Below, piece after piece: positions 43,761 to 56,223 of a DNA stretch of 64,000 nt; the first letter of the stretch is position 1, and each line of letters opens with the position of its first letter. Under the pieces are notes generated by a model. That model was given only the letters and a program-made list of their open reading frames with translations. It had not been told where the DNA came from and did not search any database. The DNA comes from Gerris lacustris. Taxonomy: Eukaryota; Arthropoda; Insecta; Hemiptera; Gerridae. The stretch is taken from assembly GCA_951217055.1 (NCBI GenBank), contig OX578283.1, positions 65,083,228 through 65,147,227 on the forward strand, in the 5' to 3' direction. The position numbers were made by a program, and so were the translations under genes.

Positions 43761-44211
43761 ACAGCTTTTTAAATCCAAAACAGTGGTTACGAATTTATTT
43801 TGTTTTAAATTTAAGGCGAACAAATGAAAGGTAAAAAAGAGTTAGGTAATTACAAACATGTATAACACTTGTGGAAATTGATTAATTTTCCATTCCATTT
43901 TGTCAAAATACATAAACATTTTGCGTGTTACCCTCCTAAAACCATATTTCTGCAGTTACAAAAATAAAACATTTTATGGTTGGCCCTAGAAAAAATATAA
44001 ATAGCAATTAGATCTGATTAATTGTTTGCACATTTGTTTTTTTCTGCCCCCCTATCAAAGTGGTCTAGTGCGCAAGCCTATTTGTACCAGACGCGAAACG
44101 TCGCTCAGATATATATCCACAAATCAAACACTCCGACGACACGTCGCGGCGTAGCTAACATCGTATATAAGCGTACCTACGCAATTCTTTGTGGTCAGTT
44201 TTTGTGTCAGT
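43761..44211. other. No gene seen
   Basis: The 74-codon frame 44022-44246 spans CpG-rich repeat-like DNA and is not a recognised protein. Confidence 0.4.
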
Positions 44212-44263
44212 ACAGAAAGCTATTTTCGTACTTACAGCAATCGTAGCTAGCATAGCTTTCTGT
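44212..44263. repeat. 12-bp-stem hairpin
   Basis: ACAGAAAGCTAT and ATAGCTTTCTGT, exact complements, 28 bases apart. May be the end of a small DNA element with the GGCCTCATTCACACTA repeat that follows. Confidence 0.65.
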
Positions 44264-44304
44264 GTGGCCTGATATGTGGAGCCACAACAATATTGTTAAA
44301 TGTA

Positions 44305-44610
44305 AGGCCTCATTCACACTAGAGATTCCGGAATGCGATTCACGTATGCAAGATTCTAATGATTCCAAAAAGCTTATGGCCCCATTCAGACTACGATTCC
44401 GATATGCGATTCGTATGATATTCTCAAATCGGGCTAATTTTAATTTAGATGTCGATATTGTTAAATATAAAGGATTAGTGACGGGCTAGTTTTAATTTGG
44501 ATGTCAATATTATTAAAGATAAGGGTTATGACGGGCTAGTTTTAATATTGATCTACAAATTGTTAATGGGCTTGTTTTAATTTGATATCAATGTATGGGT
44601 TAAAGGCAAG
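44305..44610. repeat. Two adjacent decayed tandem repeats
   Basis: A doublet about 65 bp apart (GGCCTCATTCACACTA and GGCCCCATTCAGACTA, each followed by ATTCCGNNATGCGATTC), then about three copies of a 55-bp unit (GACGGGCTAGTTTTAAT... with GATGTCNATATT). Confidence 0.65.
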
Positions 44611-44746
44611 GTTTAGTAATTTGAAGGAACTAGATGATTGTCTGGGTGGTATTTGAGATTATTGGTGGTTTAATATAGATAAATGGTCTAGACCTAGATG
44701 AGTATGAGGGGTGACTACTGGCAGTACGCTGCCCTCAGAAGATAGA

Positions 44747-44815
44747 GCATTGCACTAGGACAGGAAGGCCTCATAGTGCATTGCACTGGGACATAAAGGC
44801 CTCATAGTGCCATTA
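44747..44815. repeat. 34-bp direct doublet
   Basis: GCATTGCACTRGGACAKRAA then GGCCTCATAGTGC, twice in tandem. Confidence 0.75.
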
Positions 44816-45182
44816 ATTTAAACCTACTCTAATCAACGACTTACTACTACCAACACGAACTCCGTTATCACACATTCAACTAACACGTCCTAACCTCTTA
44901 GCTCATATTTCAAACCCTGAAGCTGTAATATATCATGCTAAAACCGCATGTATGCAGATACCTGTTAGCTTTTAAAATTAATTTATTACTTCCCATTGTT
45001 TTGAATTCTCTTCTACCCACCGGATTTTCCGTCTAATTTTGAAGTTTAATAACCATTAAAATCCCTAAAATTGAATAACCGAATAAATATATTTTACTCT
45101 TGTGGTCAATAAATTGTAATTTATTACTTGTACTTTTTCTTTTGTATATTTTTTTTTTGGAAAATATCTTTCCTATAATTAA

Positions 45183-45712
45183 TATAATCTTTATATTCTA
45201 TTTAAATAAAAATGATTTTTTGTCTGTCTGTCTATCTGTCTGTCTGTCTGTCTGTCTGTCTGCCTATCTGTCTGTCTGTCTGTCTGTCTCTTATGCCTGC
45301 CTAAACCGTTCATCCGATTGCGATGAAACTTTGGGGAATGGTTGGACGCATTCCCGGGAAGGTTTCTGAGTTAGTAAAACTATGTTCCGATTTCGGTACA
45401 CATGGCTACGGGGTACAAATGCCAAAGGAATGAAAACAATTAATAATGCATATCGTTGTAAAGCTCTTTAAGAGTACAGTAATGGTTGGACGCATGCCCG
45501 GGAAGGTTTCTGAGTTAGTAAAGCTACCTATGTTTAAATTTTGGTGCACAGGGGTACGGGGTAGAAATATCAAAGTAATGAAAACCTTTCATGATGCATA
45601 TCATTGAAAAGCTTTTTAAGAGTACAGTAATTGTTGTTATGTACATTGTTCATGTCATACTTTTATTTAGGAGAGGGGTAAAATGGAAAATACAGGAAAA
45701 ATATTTCTATAA
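45183..45712 (+). mobile_element. (GTCT)n repeat, family Q
   Basis: A long GTCT tract (45211-45290), then CATCCGATTGCGATGAAACT, a TTGGACGCATTCCCGGGAAG word that recurs about 140 bp later, GTACGGGGTAGAAAT, and CTTTAAGAGTACAGTAATTG near 45630. The last block also occurs at 57060 and 62460. No terminal hairpin was found. Confidence 0.65.
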
Positions 45713-45923
45713 TCTATATCTATATAAATAATTATTTTTTTTTTTTTTATCTGTCGTTCTCTTATGCAATATGTATATTGTACAAGTATATGTATAGCAA
45801 ATTGTTATGCTTTTTTTTTCATCTAAGGCAACAATGTTTCACTGAATAAATTATTTATAAGGTTTTTAAAGGTAGCAGCTATGTGTTTATTATAGGCGGT
45901 ACGAAGTTCGCCGGGTCAGCTAG
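45713..45923 (+). mobile_element. Short non-autonomous Helitron
   Basis: Starts TCTATATCTATATAAATA after an A, ends GTCAGCTAG followed by T, with GGCGGTACGAAGTTCGCC (imperfect hairpin) just before. TC start, CTAG end and A/T insertion context are canonical Helitron features. 211 bp, no coding capacity, no target duplication, as expected. Confidence 0.75.
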
Positions 45924-46287
45924 TATGATAAATAAATATAAATAATGCGTTACTCAGAAGGAAATCCAATAATTTGATGAAAATTTATTATAGGAAGCTA
46001 CGTTAATTTAGATGTAGGTTTTACTTAATGTATCTATATGCAAATGCAACAAAACCGGCTTTAGTAGTACTTCAGTACTGGTGTCGACGAGTATAGAACT
46101 GTGAAAGAGAATGAGTCAGTGTATGAGTTAAGATAGGGGTTAAATGTTAAATCGAACTTTATTCCGAAATTGGCACTAGAAGTTAAAAAACAAGTTACTA
46201 TTAGTGAAGGAGTCTTCTTTATTTATTCCTAATCCACTGATACTTCTATTCATTTGTAAAAGAATCTAATTTTGGTATATCTTTAAA
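45924..46287. other. No gene seen
   Basis: Unassigned. Confidence 0.4.
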
Positions 46288-46568
46288 TTGTTACTCCCCT
46301 ATGATTTTTGGAAAATAAATGGATATATTATTATATACATATATAAATTTATTACATTCTTTTGGGAGAAAGGATCACACTTCTGTCTTTATAAAGGGAA
46401 TAACAGCCTTAAAAGAGAACATTGCGTACACCTCCTTCAATTTGTTACTCCCTTCTGTTTTTTAAAAGGGGAGTAACAGCCTAAAGTAGAACCAGTCTAA
46501 AGAAGAACATTCCGTACACCTCCTTTAGATTGTTACTCCCTTCTGGTTTTTATAAGGGGAGTAACAGT
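46288..46568. repeat. Family H: three serial inverted repeats
   Basis: TTGTTACTCCC opens and GGGAGTAACAG closes each module (about 46288-46405, 46442-46479, 46530-46567). The linkers repeat AAAGAAGAACATTCCGTACA-like words at an 88-bp period, so this is a tandem array of small palindromes. Confidence 0.75.
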
Positions 46569-47093
46569 CTAGAAAAGTGTCCTAATTTTTCTTTTCATTT
46601 CACAATTATGTAAAGAACAATCCGTTTGATGATGAAATTGTTTTAATAATCGTTTATAATTATATAAATTAACGTTACCTGCTATTACCGTTTGACAATG
46701 TTGATATTGATCATTTCTATTCTTTAACCTGTTGCGGTCGATATGTAAACAACTTCATTTATTTCTATTGATAATAATAGATAAGCAGAAAGCCTTTATA
46801 AAACTAATTACATTACGTTAAATCCTTTAGCTTAACTTATCATAGAACTTAATTTAGTCCTTCTATATCACTTGCATAGATTAACTTCTTAAAAAGAATA
46901 CATATATATTCAGAAAAATAATGAATGATATAAAACTGCAGTGTTTCACATAATAGAGTCCTGACTAAACAAAGATCTACCAAATAATCATTAATAATAT
47001 AATTGACAACAAAGCGACTGACCCTTTTGAATGAAGGGTGTCAAACAAAAATAATATGCTATTGTTAATTTTATGTCTACAAAAAGTATTTAG
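46569..47093. other. AT-rich, no gene seen
   Basis: Nothing recognised. Confidence 0.45.
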
Positions 47094-47814
<721 letters not shown>

Positions 47815-49880
47815 AAAATAGTTTAGAGATGTTATTGTGGGTAAATATTTGCTAGGCATCAATGTAAAGATTTAGGATTAAAATAGTTTAGAGATGTGAT
47901 TGTGGGTTAATATTAGCTGGTCATCAATGTTAAGAAATACGATTATAGTAGTTTAGAGATGTGATTGTGGGCTAATATTTGCTAGTCATCAATGTAAAGA
48001 TGTAGTATTAAAATAGTTTTGAGATGTGATTGTGGGTTAATATTTGCTAGGCATCAATGTAAAGATGTAGTATTAAAATAGTTTAGAGATGTGATTGTGG
48101 GCTAATATTTGCTATTCATCAATGTAAAGATGTAGTATTAAAATAGTTTTGAGATGTGATTGTGGGTTAATATTTGCTAGGCATCAATGTAAAGATGTAG
48201 TATTAAAATAGTTTAGAGATGTGATTGTGGGTTAATATTAGCTGGTCATCAATGTTAAGAAATACGATTATAGTAGTTTAGAGATGTGATTGTGGGCTAA
48301 TATTTGCTAGTCATCAATGTAAAGATGTAGTATTAAAATAGTTTTGAGATGTGATTGTGGGTTAATATTTGCTAGGAATCAATGTAAAGATGTAGTATTA
48401 AAATAGTTTAGAGATGTGATTGTGGACTAATATTTGCTAGTCATCAATAATAAGATGTAGGATTAAAATAGTTTAGAGATGTGATTGTTGGTTAATATTT
48501 GTTTGTTATCAATGTTAAGATGTAGGATTAAAATAGTTTAGAGATGTGATTGTGGATTAATATTTGCTGGTCATCAATGTTAAGATATAGGATTAAAATA
48601 GTTTAGAGATGTGATTATTGGTTAATATTTGTTAGTTATCAATGTTAAGAAATAGGATTAAAATAGTTTAGAGATGTGATTGTTGGTTAATATTTGTTAG
48701 TTATCAATGTTAAGATGTAGGATTAAAATAGTTTAGAGATGTGATTATTGGTTAATATTTGTTAGTTATCAATGTTAAGAAATAGGATTAAAATAGTTTA
48801 GAGATGTGATTGTGGATTAATATTTGGTGGTCATCAATGTTAAGATATAGGATTAAAATAGTTTAGAGATGTGATTATTGGTTAATATTTGTTAGTTATC
48901 AATGTTAAGAAATAGGATTAAAATAGTTTAGAGATGTGATTGTTGGTTAATATTTGTTAGTTATCAATGTTAAGAAATAGGATTAAAATAGTTTAGAGAT
49001 GTGATTGTTGGTTAATATTTGTTAGTTATCAATGTTAAGATGTAGGATTAAAATAGTTTTGGAACATGATTTTTGGTTAATATTTGTTAGTTATTAATGT
49101 TATGACACTGGATTAAAATAGTTTAGACATGTTATTGTTGGATAATATTTGTTAGTTATCAATGTTAAGATGTAGGATTAAAATAGTTTATTGATGTGAT
49201 TGTCGGTTAATATTTGTTAGTTATCAATGTTAAGATGTAGTATTAAAATAGTTTAGAGATGTGATTGTGGGCTAATATTTGCTAGTCATCAATGTAAAGA
49301 TGTAGGATTAAAATAGTTTAGAGATGTTATTGTGGCTAATATTTGCTAGTCATCAATGTTAAGAAATAGGATTAAAATAGTTTAGAGATGTTATTGTGGC
49401 TAATATTTGCTAGTCATCAATGTTAAGAAATAGGATTAAAATAGTTTTGAGATGTGATTGTGGGTTAATATTTGCTAGTCATCAATGTTAAGAAATAGGA
49501 TTAAAATAGTTTTGAGATGTGATTGTGGGTTAATATTTGCTAGTCATCAATGTTAAGAAATAGGATTAAAATAGTTTAGAGATGTGATTGTGGATTAATA
49601 TTTGCTAGTCATCAATGTTAAGAAATAGGATTAAAATAGTTTTGATTGTGGGTTAATATTTGCTAGTCATCAATGTTAAGAAATTGGATTAAAATAGTTT
49701 AGAGATGTGATTGTGGATTAATATTTGCTAGTCATCAATGTTAAGAAATAGCATTCAAATATTTTTAGTTGTGATTTTGGGTTAATATTTCAAGTCATTA
49801 ATGTTAAGAAATAGGATTTAAGTAGTTTAGAGATGCTATAGATTTGCTAGTCATTAATTCTAAGATGCAGGATTGCAATT
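47815..49880. repeat. 65-bp satellite-like array, about 31 copies
   Basis: Each unit reads GTTTAGAGATGTGATTGTGG then TTAATATTTGCTAGTCATCA and ATGTTAAGAAATAGGATTAA with variants. Variant pairs recur 325 bp apart (TATTAGCTGG at 47911 and 48236), a five-unit higher-order period. The centre (48480-49250) is enriched in a GTTAGTTATC variant, the flanks in GCTAGTCATC. Edge units are most diverged. Not coding: stops occur in all frames. Confidence 0.9.
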
Positions 49881-50186
49881 GTTTGGAGATGTGATTAGAG
49901 TAATTGAATTTACGTCATAGAAAGTGTTTTGCATGTGGTCTATTTTTATTTGAGTAAACACCTTAGAGACTGGTAGTCTATAGGGTAGGTCAATGTAACA
50001 ATGTAAGCTTTGCCTGCATGGGAATGGTTATCCTGGTAATCTAATGAGGTCAAAACAATAATACATCTTGCTATTTAAGTGATAGACCACGTTTTATTAC
50101 TCCAATAATGAAGTAAGTAGAATTTAGTTATCTCTAGAATTATCTAAAATGTGCAAGACAATGTCTAGTTCAAAGTTCCAGTTTTT
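49881..50186. other. No gene seen
   Basis: Array edge decay, then unassigned sequence. Confidence 0.4.
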
Positions 50187-50217
50187 ACTTTTCCTCACTA
50201 CCTATAGTAGGAAAAGT
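50187..50217 (+). mobile_element. Family N 5' hairpin, solo
   Basis: ACTTTTCCT-CACTACCTATAGT-AGGAAAAGT, matching the N start at 57614, then only TATTGT before unrelated sequence. Confidence 0.7.
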
Positions 50218-51239
50218 ATTGTAAAAAAATAGAAATAAACAAATAATTAAGAAGTAGTCATTTTAGTAATAATGTGAACGCAAGAATTTCCACTACTTGA
50301 GTAATGACTATAAAACAACATTTGAAAAAAAAAAAAAAATGAATTTACCTACTTATTCTTTTACAAAAGTTAATGGTTGTACTGTTGGATGAATAAACAA
50401 AGCTCTCGCCTGTTAACACTAATTATAAATTAATTTAATTAGTAATATATTAATTATTTCAAACTAATGATCTCATCATGGAGATGGGTAAAGTGTCCGG
50501 AACTCACATCGGGAAGAAGATTTTAAATTTTTCTGTTAAAAAATCTTAAAATTCATTCGGGAAATATATGTTTGCTGGCTTTCCTTAAAAATCAGATCAT
50601 TTCATTGATAACTTGTTTGTCTTATTCATTATTCATCATTAATATGAATGAAATGCAAAGAGCTATCTATTGCCTTCAGTGAACTTCAATGATAATATGA
50701 GATCCTAGACGTTCTTTTTATAAAGCAGAAGTTATTAGTTCCGTTATTTTTATCAATTTCAACAATAAATATATAATTTAATGTAAATCAAGTATGTCAT
50801 GTGTATATTGACAGACAATTCCTGTTTAACAATAGTATTGTGACAAGATATAGGATGTTACAATCATCTTTGCAAGTTTTTCAAATCATATTACACCATA
50901 TTGAATTTCTTTTTAAATATTTCTCGATGGCCCTTTTCTAAATTGGGAAATATTTCAAACCTTATTTAATTAAAGTGTTATCTACATAAGGTTTATTCAA
51001 AAAAGGCTTCCAATTGGAGCATTTATATAATCTCTACTCCCATTCTATATGTCCTCTGTGATCGATTTTGTTTTCAATGAATTTTCCCCCCTTCAATTTC
51101 ATTATATTATACATCTCTGTTCTAACTATTAGTACATTGAAATGTACTATCCACGATACTAGAGGCAAGGATAATTGAAACTTTAAATAAGATGAAAATC
51201 ATTTATATTGTCATAAATAAAATTATTGCTCCTAAAAAT
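50218..51239. other. No gene seen
   Basis: AT-rich, unassigned. Confidence 0.45.
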
Positions 51240-51495
51240 AAATTGCCAACTAGTGTGACACATAGCTTTCTCGCGTTCTACTTATTGATATTTTGCTTTT
51301 TTGACACATTATTGTCTAATTTAATTAATTTTCCCCCTCTTTTGCTTTAACAAAAATGAAAGAATTCACAAAGCTATGTGATCGTTCTGGAGAACGAAAA
51401 ATTTTGATGTCTCCGAAATCAAGAAAACTCTCAAGACAGAAATTCGCGTTTCAGACATCAGGAAACATTTTTTTCTGTCGGTCATTTAATTTTGA
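51240..51495. mobile_element. Two family A scraps in opposite orientation
   Basis: A minus 3' terminus at 51240-51275 (GCCAACTAGTGTGACACATA) and a plus 5' fragment at 51366-51495 (AGCTATGTGATCGTTCTGGA, then CATCAGGAAACATTTTT and CTGTCGGTC). Confidence 0.65.
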
Positions 51496-51564
51496 TAGAA
51501 ATCTATGTTTACTTCAATTCTAAAAGAGGGAAAATTCAAAACCGATAATGAGGTGAAGAGGAAT

Positions 51565-51885
51565 TTAATAGTACATTACGCGTCGAGTGCGGAAAGTAGC
51601 ATTTTGCATGCGAGTGTGGAGTTTGCACCCGAGCGATAGCGAGGGTGATAAAACCACACGAGCAATGCAAAATGCCGTTTTCGCACGAGTTGCGTACCGT
51701 ACTTTATCTACGATTGTTAGATTTAAATAATAAATACAGAAAAAAATAAACTTGCTGTATGTAAGTTCGTATCTCTCTCTTGATAAAGATGGCATTAATT
51801 CTTGAGTTGTATTTTTTTCCGAATTAATTATTTCTGGAGGAGTATTATTCTCCACATTTTCGTCAAAGTCACTTGATTCACTCAT
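51565..51885 (-). pseudogene. Family B ORF, copy 5
   Basis: 106-codon minus frame opening MSESSDFDENVENNTPPEII with SLSRERYELTYSKF intact and the same run into the palindromic tail. Closest to copy 1 in wording (TPPE, TTQELMPSL). Function unknown beyond the recombinase-like motif. Confidence 0.45.
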
Positions 51886-52146
51886 TGTTTTTCACTAAAA
51901 ACTCGATATAAACAGTTACTTAATAAAAGAACAGCAAATTAGTTTTGTTAAATGTAAACAAACTCGCTAATCGTGCGTAAAGCTGAAGAATTCCTCTTCT
52001 TTACCGCCCAAGGGTGGTAAAGAAGAGGAATTCTCCAGAACTATGAGACGCGCATGCGCAATGAATACAAGTACGAAAAAGAATCACTTTCTACGCATCT
52101 AAACAAAGATATAATGTTTATATTTCGTATCAATAGTAGATAAAAG
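51565..52146 (-). mobile_element. Family B copy 5, minus strand
   Basis: Same order in reverse: palindromic tail 51567-51703, CAATCGTAGATA complement at 51704-51717, ORF, hairpin 51985-52035 with tip CGCCCAAGGGTG, terminal CAATAGTAGATAAAA at 52131-52145 (one change in the terminal word). Confidence 0.8.
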
Positions 52147-52412
52147 TATTTACTAATAAATAAGTGTTGATGTTTATTACATATATTGTAATAACATCAA
52201 TGTTATTTATGTCTTGTTATGTACATTGTTATGTAATAACATAACAAATAAAAAGTAAATTAAATAAATGGTAAATATGCTCTTGAACACCCACCAATAT
52301 TTTTAAGTGTCCGATTGACTCCGGGTTTTTTTTAAACTGTTCCTTTTTACAATTTAACAACTTTTAACCTGGCACTATTTCGGTAAAGTGGATACTTTTT
52401 TAAAAAGAACAT

Positions 52413-52575
52413 AAATTAAAATCAAATTATAATTATAATTAACTACGGAAAACAGACAGTGAAAAATACACTCTAGGGCCGGGATTTGAACCACGGGTCT
52501 CCTGTAGTTCCAGTACAGATGGTCTTACCAACTAAGCTACGCAGGAGAATGATTTTTCACTGCCGTAAAAAGATA
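52413..52575 (-). mobile_element. tRNA-like sequence in inverted arms (family I)
   Basis: On minus, 52547-52476 resembles a tRNA: A box TAGCTTAGTTGGTAAGACC, an anticodon-like stem CTGTA-CTGGAAC-TACAG, and B box GGTTCAAATCC. The acceptor ends do not pair, so it is not a working tRNA. Arms CAGTGAAAAAT (about 52458) and ATTTTTCACTG (52551) flank it, and AATTATAATTTGATTT-type sequence lies outside. Confidence 0.7.
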
Positions 52576-52718
52576 ACTAGTCCCGAATCCAAGCTTTCAA
52601 TATTCATACACATTTAGAAAGTCAAAATTTATGACATTAGAACTAAACCGAGAATTAACGCTTATAATAATTATAAAGTACTCAATTAGTATACCTGTAC
52701 CTTGTACAATCAATTCGA

Positions 52719-52948
52719 AATTCAATTTTTAAGATTTTTGGTAGTTTTCATACTATGGAAAGTTTAAATTCTAATTTAAATCAAATTATAATTATTATTA
52801 ACTACGGGAAACAGACAGTGAAAAATACACTCCAGCGCCGGGATTTGAACCACGGGTCTCCCGTAGTTAATTATAATTATAATTTGATTTAAATTAAAAT
52901 TTAAACTTTCCGTAGTATGAAAACTACCAAAAATTTAAAAATTGAATT
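52719..52948. mobile_element. Family I fold-back, about 90-bp arms
   Basis: Left arm starts near AATTCAATTTTT and includes TTTTTGGTAGTTTTCATACT, AATTTAAATCAAATTATAAT and AACTACGGG. The right arm repeats these as complement to 52948. The centre holds only CAGACAGTGAAAAATACACT and a tRNA 3'-half sequence (GCGCCGGGATTTGAACCACG). Confidence 0.75.
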
Positions 52949-53344
52949 AAAAAAATTTAAATGTGAAATATCCACTCACGTATATACGGGAAATGTTGGG
53001 AACCCGGGGGATTTTAAGGGTGGGGGATTCGCTCAGGATAGCTAAAATCCTTGAAATTGGATGCACACTGCACACAAAACCACACGATAATCTTCATAAA
53101 TAATTGTTTTACTTATTGAAAAAAAAATCGTTTAATTAAACTCGTATAAATCCGTCGGCCATTATTATACACAATGATATCAGTCAATAATAATGTACAA
53201 TCGATATATTTGGCAATGTACTCGAGATATATCGATAGACGTAAGAGGAAGTGTGTTCAAAAAATCATCAGTCTAATTTTAGCGGTAAAGTCGGAGCTCT
53301 TCATACTATAACACCTCAGTTAATCTAATATACTTTCGGACAAC
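52949..53344. other. No gene seen
   Basis: Unassigned. Confidence 0.4.
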
Positions 53345-54905
53345 CGAATACACACTTTCTTTTATAAAAGTGTGATATTCCTTCGTCCCAAAGCATATTG
53401 GAATGAATATCCCTTTGTCTTATTAGGTAGTTAGACTTAAGGTATATCAACTCTCCTGTATATTTCCTTTGTCTTATTAGGTAGTTAGACTTAAGGTATA
53501 TCAACTCTCCTGTATATTTCCTTTGTCTTATTAGGTAGTTAGACTTAAGGTATATCAACTCTCCTGTATATTTCCTTTGTCTTATTAGGTAGTTAGACTT
53601 AAGGTATATCAACTCTCCTGTATATTTCCTTTGTCTTATTAGGTAGTTAGACTTAAGGTGTATCAACTCTCCTGTATATTTCCTTTGTCTTATTAGGTAG
53701 TTAGACTTAGGTATATCAACTCTCCTGTATATTTCCTTTGTCTTATTAGGTAGTTAGACTTAAGGTATATCAACTCTCCTGTATATTTCCTTTGTCTTAT
53801 TAGGTAGTTAGACTTAAGGTATATCAACTCTCCTGTATATTTCCTTTGTCTTATTAGGTAGTTAGACTTAAGGTATATCAACTCTCCTTTTATTTCCTTT
53901 GTCTTATTAGGTAGTTAGACTTAAGGTGTATCAACTCTCCTGTATATTTCCTTTGTCTTATTAGGTAGTTAGACTTAAGGTATATCAACTCTCCTGTATA
54001 TTTCCTTTGTCTTATTAGGTAGTTAGACTTAAGGTATATCAACTCTCCTGTATATTTCCTTTGTCTTATTAGGCAGTTAGACTTAAGGTATATCAACTCT
54101 CCTGTATATTTCCTTTGTTTTATTAGGTAGTTAGACTTAAGGTATATTAACTCTCCTGTATATTTCCTTTGTCTTATTAGGTAGTTAGACTTAAGGTATA
54201 TCAACTCTCCTGTATATTTCCTTTGTCTTATTAGGTAGTTAGACTTAAGGTATATCAACTCTCCTGTATATTTCCTTTGTCTTATTAGGTAGTTAGACTT
54301 AAGGTATATCAACTCTCCTGTATATTTCCTTTGTCTTATTAGGCAGTTAGACTTAAGGTATATCAACTCTCCTGTATATTTCCTTTGTCTTATTAGGTAG
54401 TTAGACTTAAGGTATATCAACTCTCCTGAATATTTCCTTCGTCTTATTAGGCAGTTAGACTTAAGGTATATCAACTCTCCTGTATATTTCCTTTGTCTTA
54501 TTAGGTAGTTAGACTTAAGGTATATCAACTCTCCTGTATATTTCCTTTGTCTTATTAGGTAGTTAGACTTAAGGTATATCAACTCTCCTGTATATTTCCT
54601 TTGTCTTATTAGGTAGTTAGACTTAAGGTATATCAACTCTCCTGTATATTTCCTTTGTCTTATTAGGTAGTTAGACTTAAGGTATATCAACTCTCCTGTA
54701 TATTTCCTTTGTCTAAATAACTATTACGATGAAGAGATATAATATAGTCAAATGTACATTGGGACAAAAGAATATCACACTTTTGTATATGAAAGTGTGA
54801 TATTAGTTTGTCCCAAAGCATATTGGACTAGATATCTCATTGTATTAATAGGTATTAAGACTAATTTATATAAACTTTACATTATTTATTCCTTTGTGTA
54901 AATAT
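53345..54905. repeat. 54-bp array (about 24 copies) within its parent element
   Basis: Monomer TTAGACTTAAGGTATATCAA, CTCTCCTGTATATTTCC, TTTGTCTTATTAGGTAG, 54 bp, at 53411-54716, almost invariant. Minus strand: 18 codons per unit (IYLKSNYLIRQRKYTGEL), open for 266 codons, broken by single-base deletions near 53709 and 53887. Both flanks share AAAGTGTGATATT...GTCCCAAAGCATATTGGA (53361 and 54788), and the right flank also holds a diverged single monomer and an inverted copy of the same end (54757-54816). The array therefore grew inside a dispersed element. A relative is at 24.88 kb. Confidence 0.9.
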
Positions 54906-55609
54906 CTATTACGATAAATATAAGATGTGGGTTTTTTATTGTGTATACTTGAAACCTGAAGAAACAATAGTTATTTATGTTACTAGGCAGTAAAATGGAA
55001 TTGTTCTGACAATTTTTTAAGTTTTGAGTTTCGAGTCGAAGGCGAGAATAGGCTAAACAAATATACTGCAGATGCGAAGCCGAGTCAAGAAAATTACATG
55101 TTGACTGACGAGGCGAAGCCGAGGCAGGAAAATTTTAATTACCTGCTAAGGTGTAACCGAAGCAGGTAATATTTAAACGAGTCGGGAATGTTTCCTTTGC
55201 TGCATAGTTTCATACAATATTTTATCTACTAACGGCAGAAAAATTACACCAATTATTACATTCCCTTTTTAATGTACATATAAAAGATTTAAAGAAATTC
55301 AAGTTGTAAATAAAACGAAAGTTTGAGTCATCAAGAAAACAAAACAAAGGCAAATGAATTCAGTGTATCTACTTATTTCTATTAACAGCTGTTTTTTATC
55401 TTAATTTTTAGCGTTTTGTTTTAAAATAATCACTGTAAAATTATAAAATTTGTTTTTATTACTATAATTATTTAAGTTATTTTCAAAAAAGATGTAAATA
55501 TTTAGCAGAATATTACGCTAAAATATATAAAAATTAACAATGTGGGAGTTTTTATAACCTGCGATGGAGTAACCTTTTTGTAGTAAAATTTTCTTAAAAT
55601 GTTACAGCC
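54906..55609. other. No gene seen
   Basis: GAGGCGAAGCCGAGGCAGG words near 55075-55165 are locally repetitive. The rest is AT-rich. Confidence 0.4.
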
Positions 55610-55712
55610 TGTTTGTTATTTTGCTGTCACTTTGAACTTTTGTCGACACTTTGAACTTTTTCTGACACTTTGATATTTTGCTGACACTTTATTATTTTGC
55701 TACGTGCTTTTT
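55610..55712. repeat. About 20-bp tandem repeat, four decayed copies
   Basis: TGACACTTTGAACTTTT-type units: GCTGTCACTTTGAACTTTTG, TCGACACTTTGAACTTTTTC, TGACACTTTGATATTTTGC, TGACACTTTATTATTTTGC. Confidence 0.75.
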
Positions 55713-56223
55713 GACGTGTTACAAAAGAATCAAGAAAAATGCCATTTTGCAGATTGAAAACAGTACAACAATGCTTAATTTTGCTGCCGTGAGTAGATAT
55801 ATAAGTTTTTTTCGTTATCAGTAGTTGAAAAGTAGTTAAAATATAAGACGTAAGAGTTAAAGTAGTGGTGAGGCTTTGAGTAGGTAATTAAGTCAATTCG
55901 TGAGTGGAGTTTAAAAGACGTAAAGCTTTGGAACCGTGTAAGTAAGTAGCAAGGAGGAAGCTATAAGCTATAGATTCCAGAGGAAAACCTTTACCTTAAG
56001 TAACCAGCCCTTAATCTCTTCCTTATCTCTTTCAAACCTTAACAAAGTCAGCCCTTAAAGTAAATGCTAAGTGTCCCCTTAAAACGACTTATATTTTTTT
56101 TTTTTTTCTGTTTATTTTTTCTTCGTTATACTAAACTATTATATGAGTAAATAAGTCCTTCAAACTTACTCCAATGGATAATGTAAATTGTCTCTCCAAT
56201 ATAAACTAATTTGTTTATTTTAA
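55713..56223. other. No gene seen
   Basis: Unassigned. Confidence 0.4.

Noticed and set aside
44022..44246. 74-codon ORF in CpG-richer DNA
   Set aside because: The peptide resembles nothing and the DNA adjoins short inverted and tandem repeats.
52476..52547. Functional tRNA gene
   Set aside because: A and B boxes are present but the acceptor ends and part of the D stem do not pair, and it is embedded in a repeat.
53890..54690. 266-codon ORF with 18-residue repeats
   Set aside because: The 54-bp array is divisible by three and stop-free on minus by composition. There is no start context, and two frameshifts occur in neighbouring units.
53411..54716. CRISPR array
   Set aside because: Units are contiguous with no variable spacers, and the DNA is eukaryotic in character.
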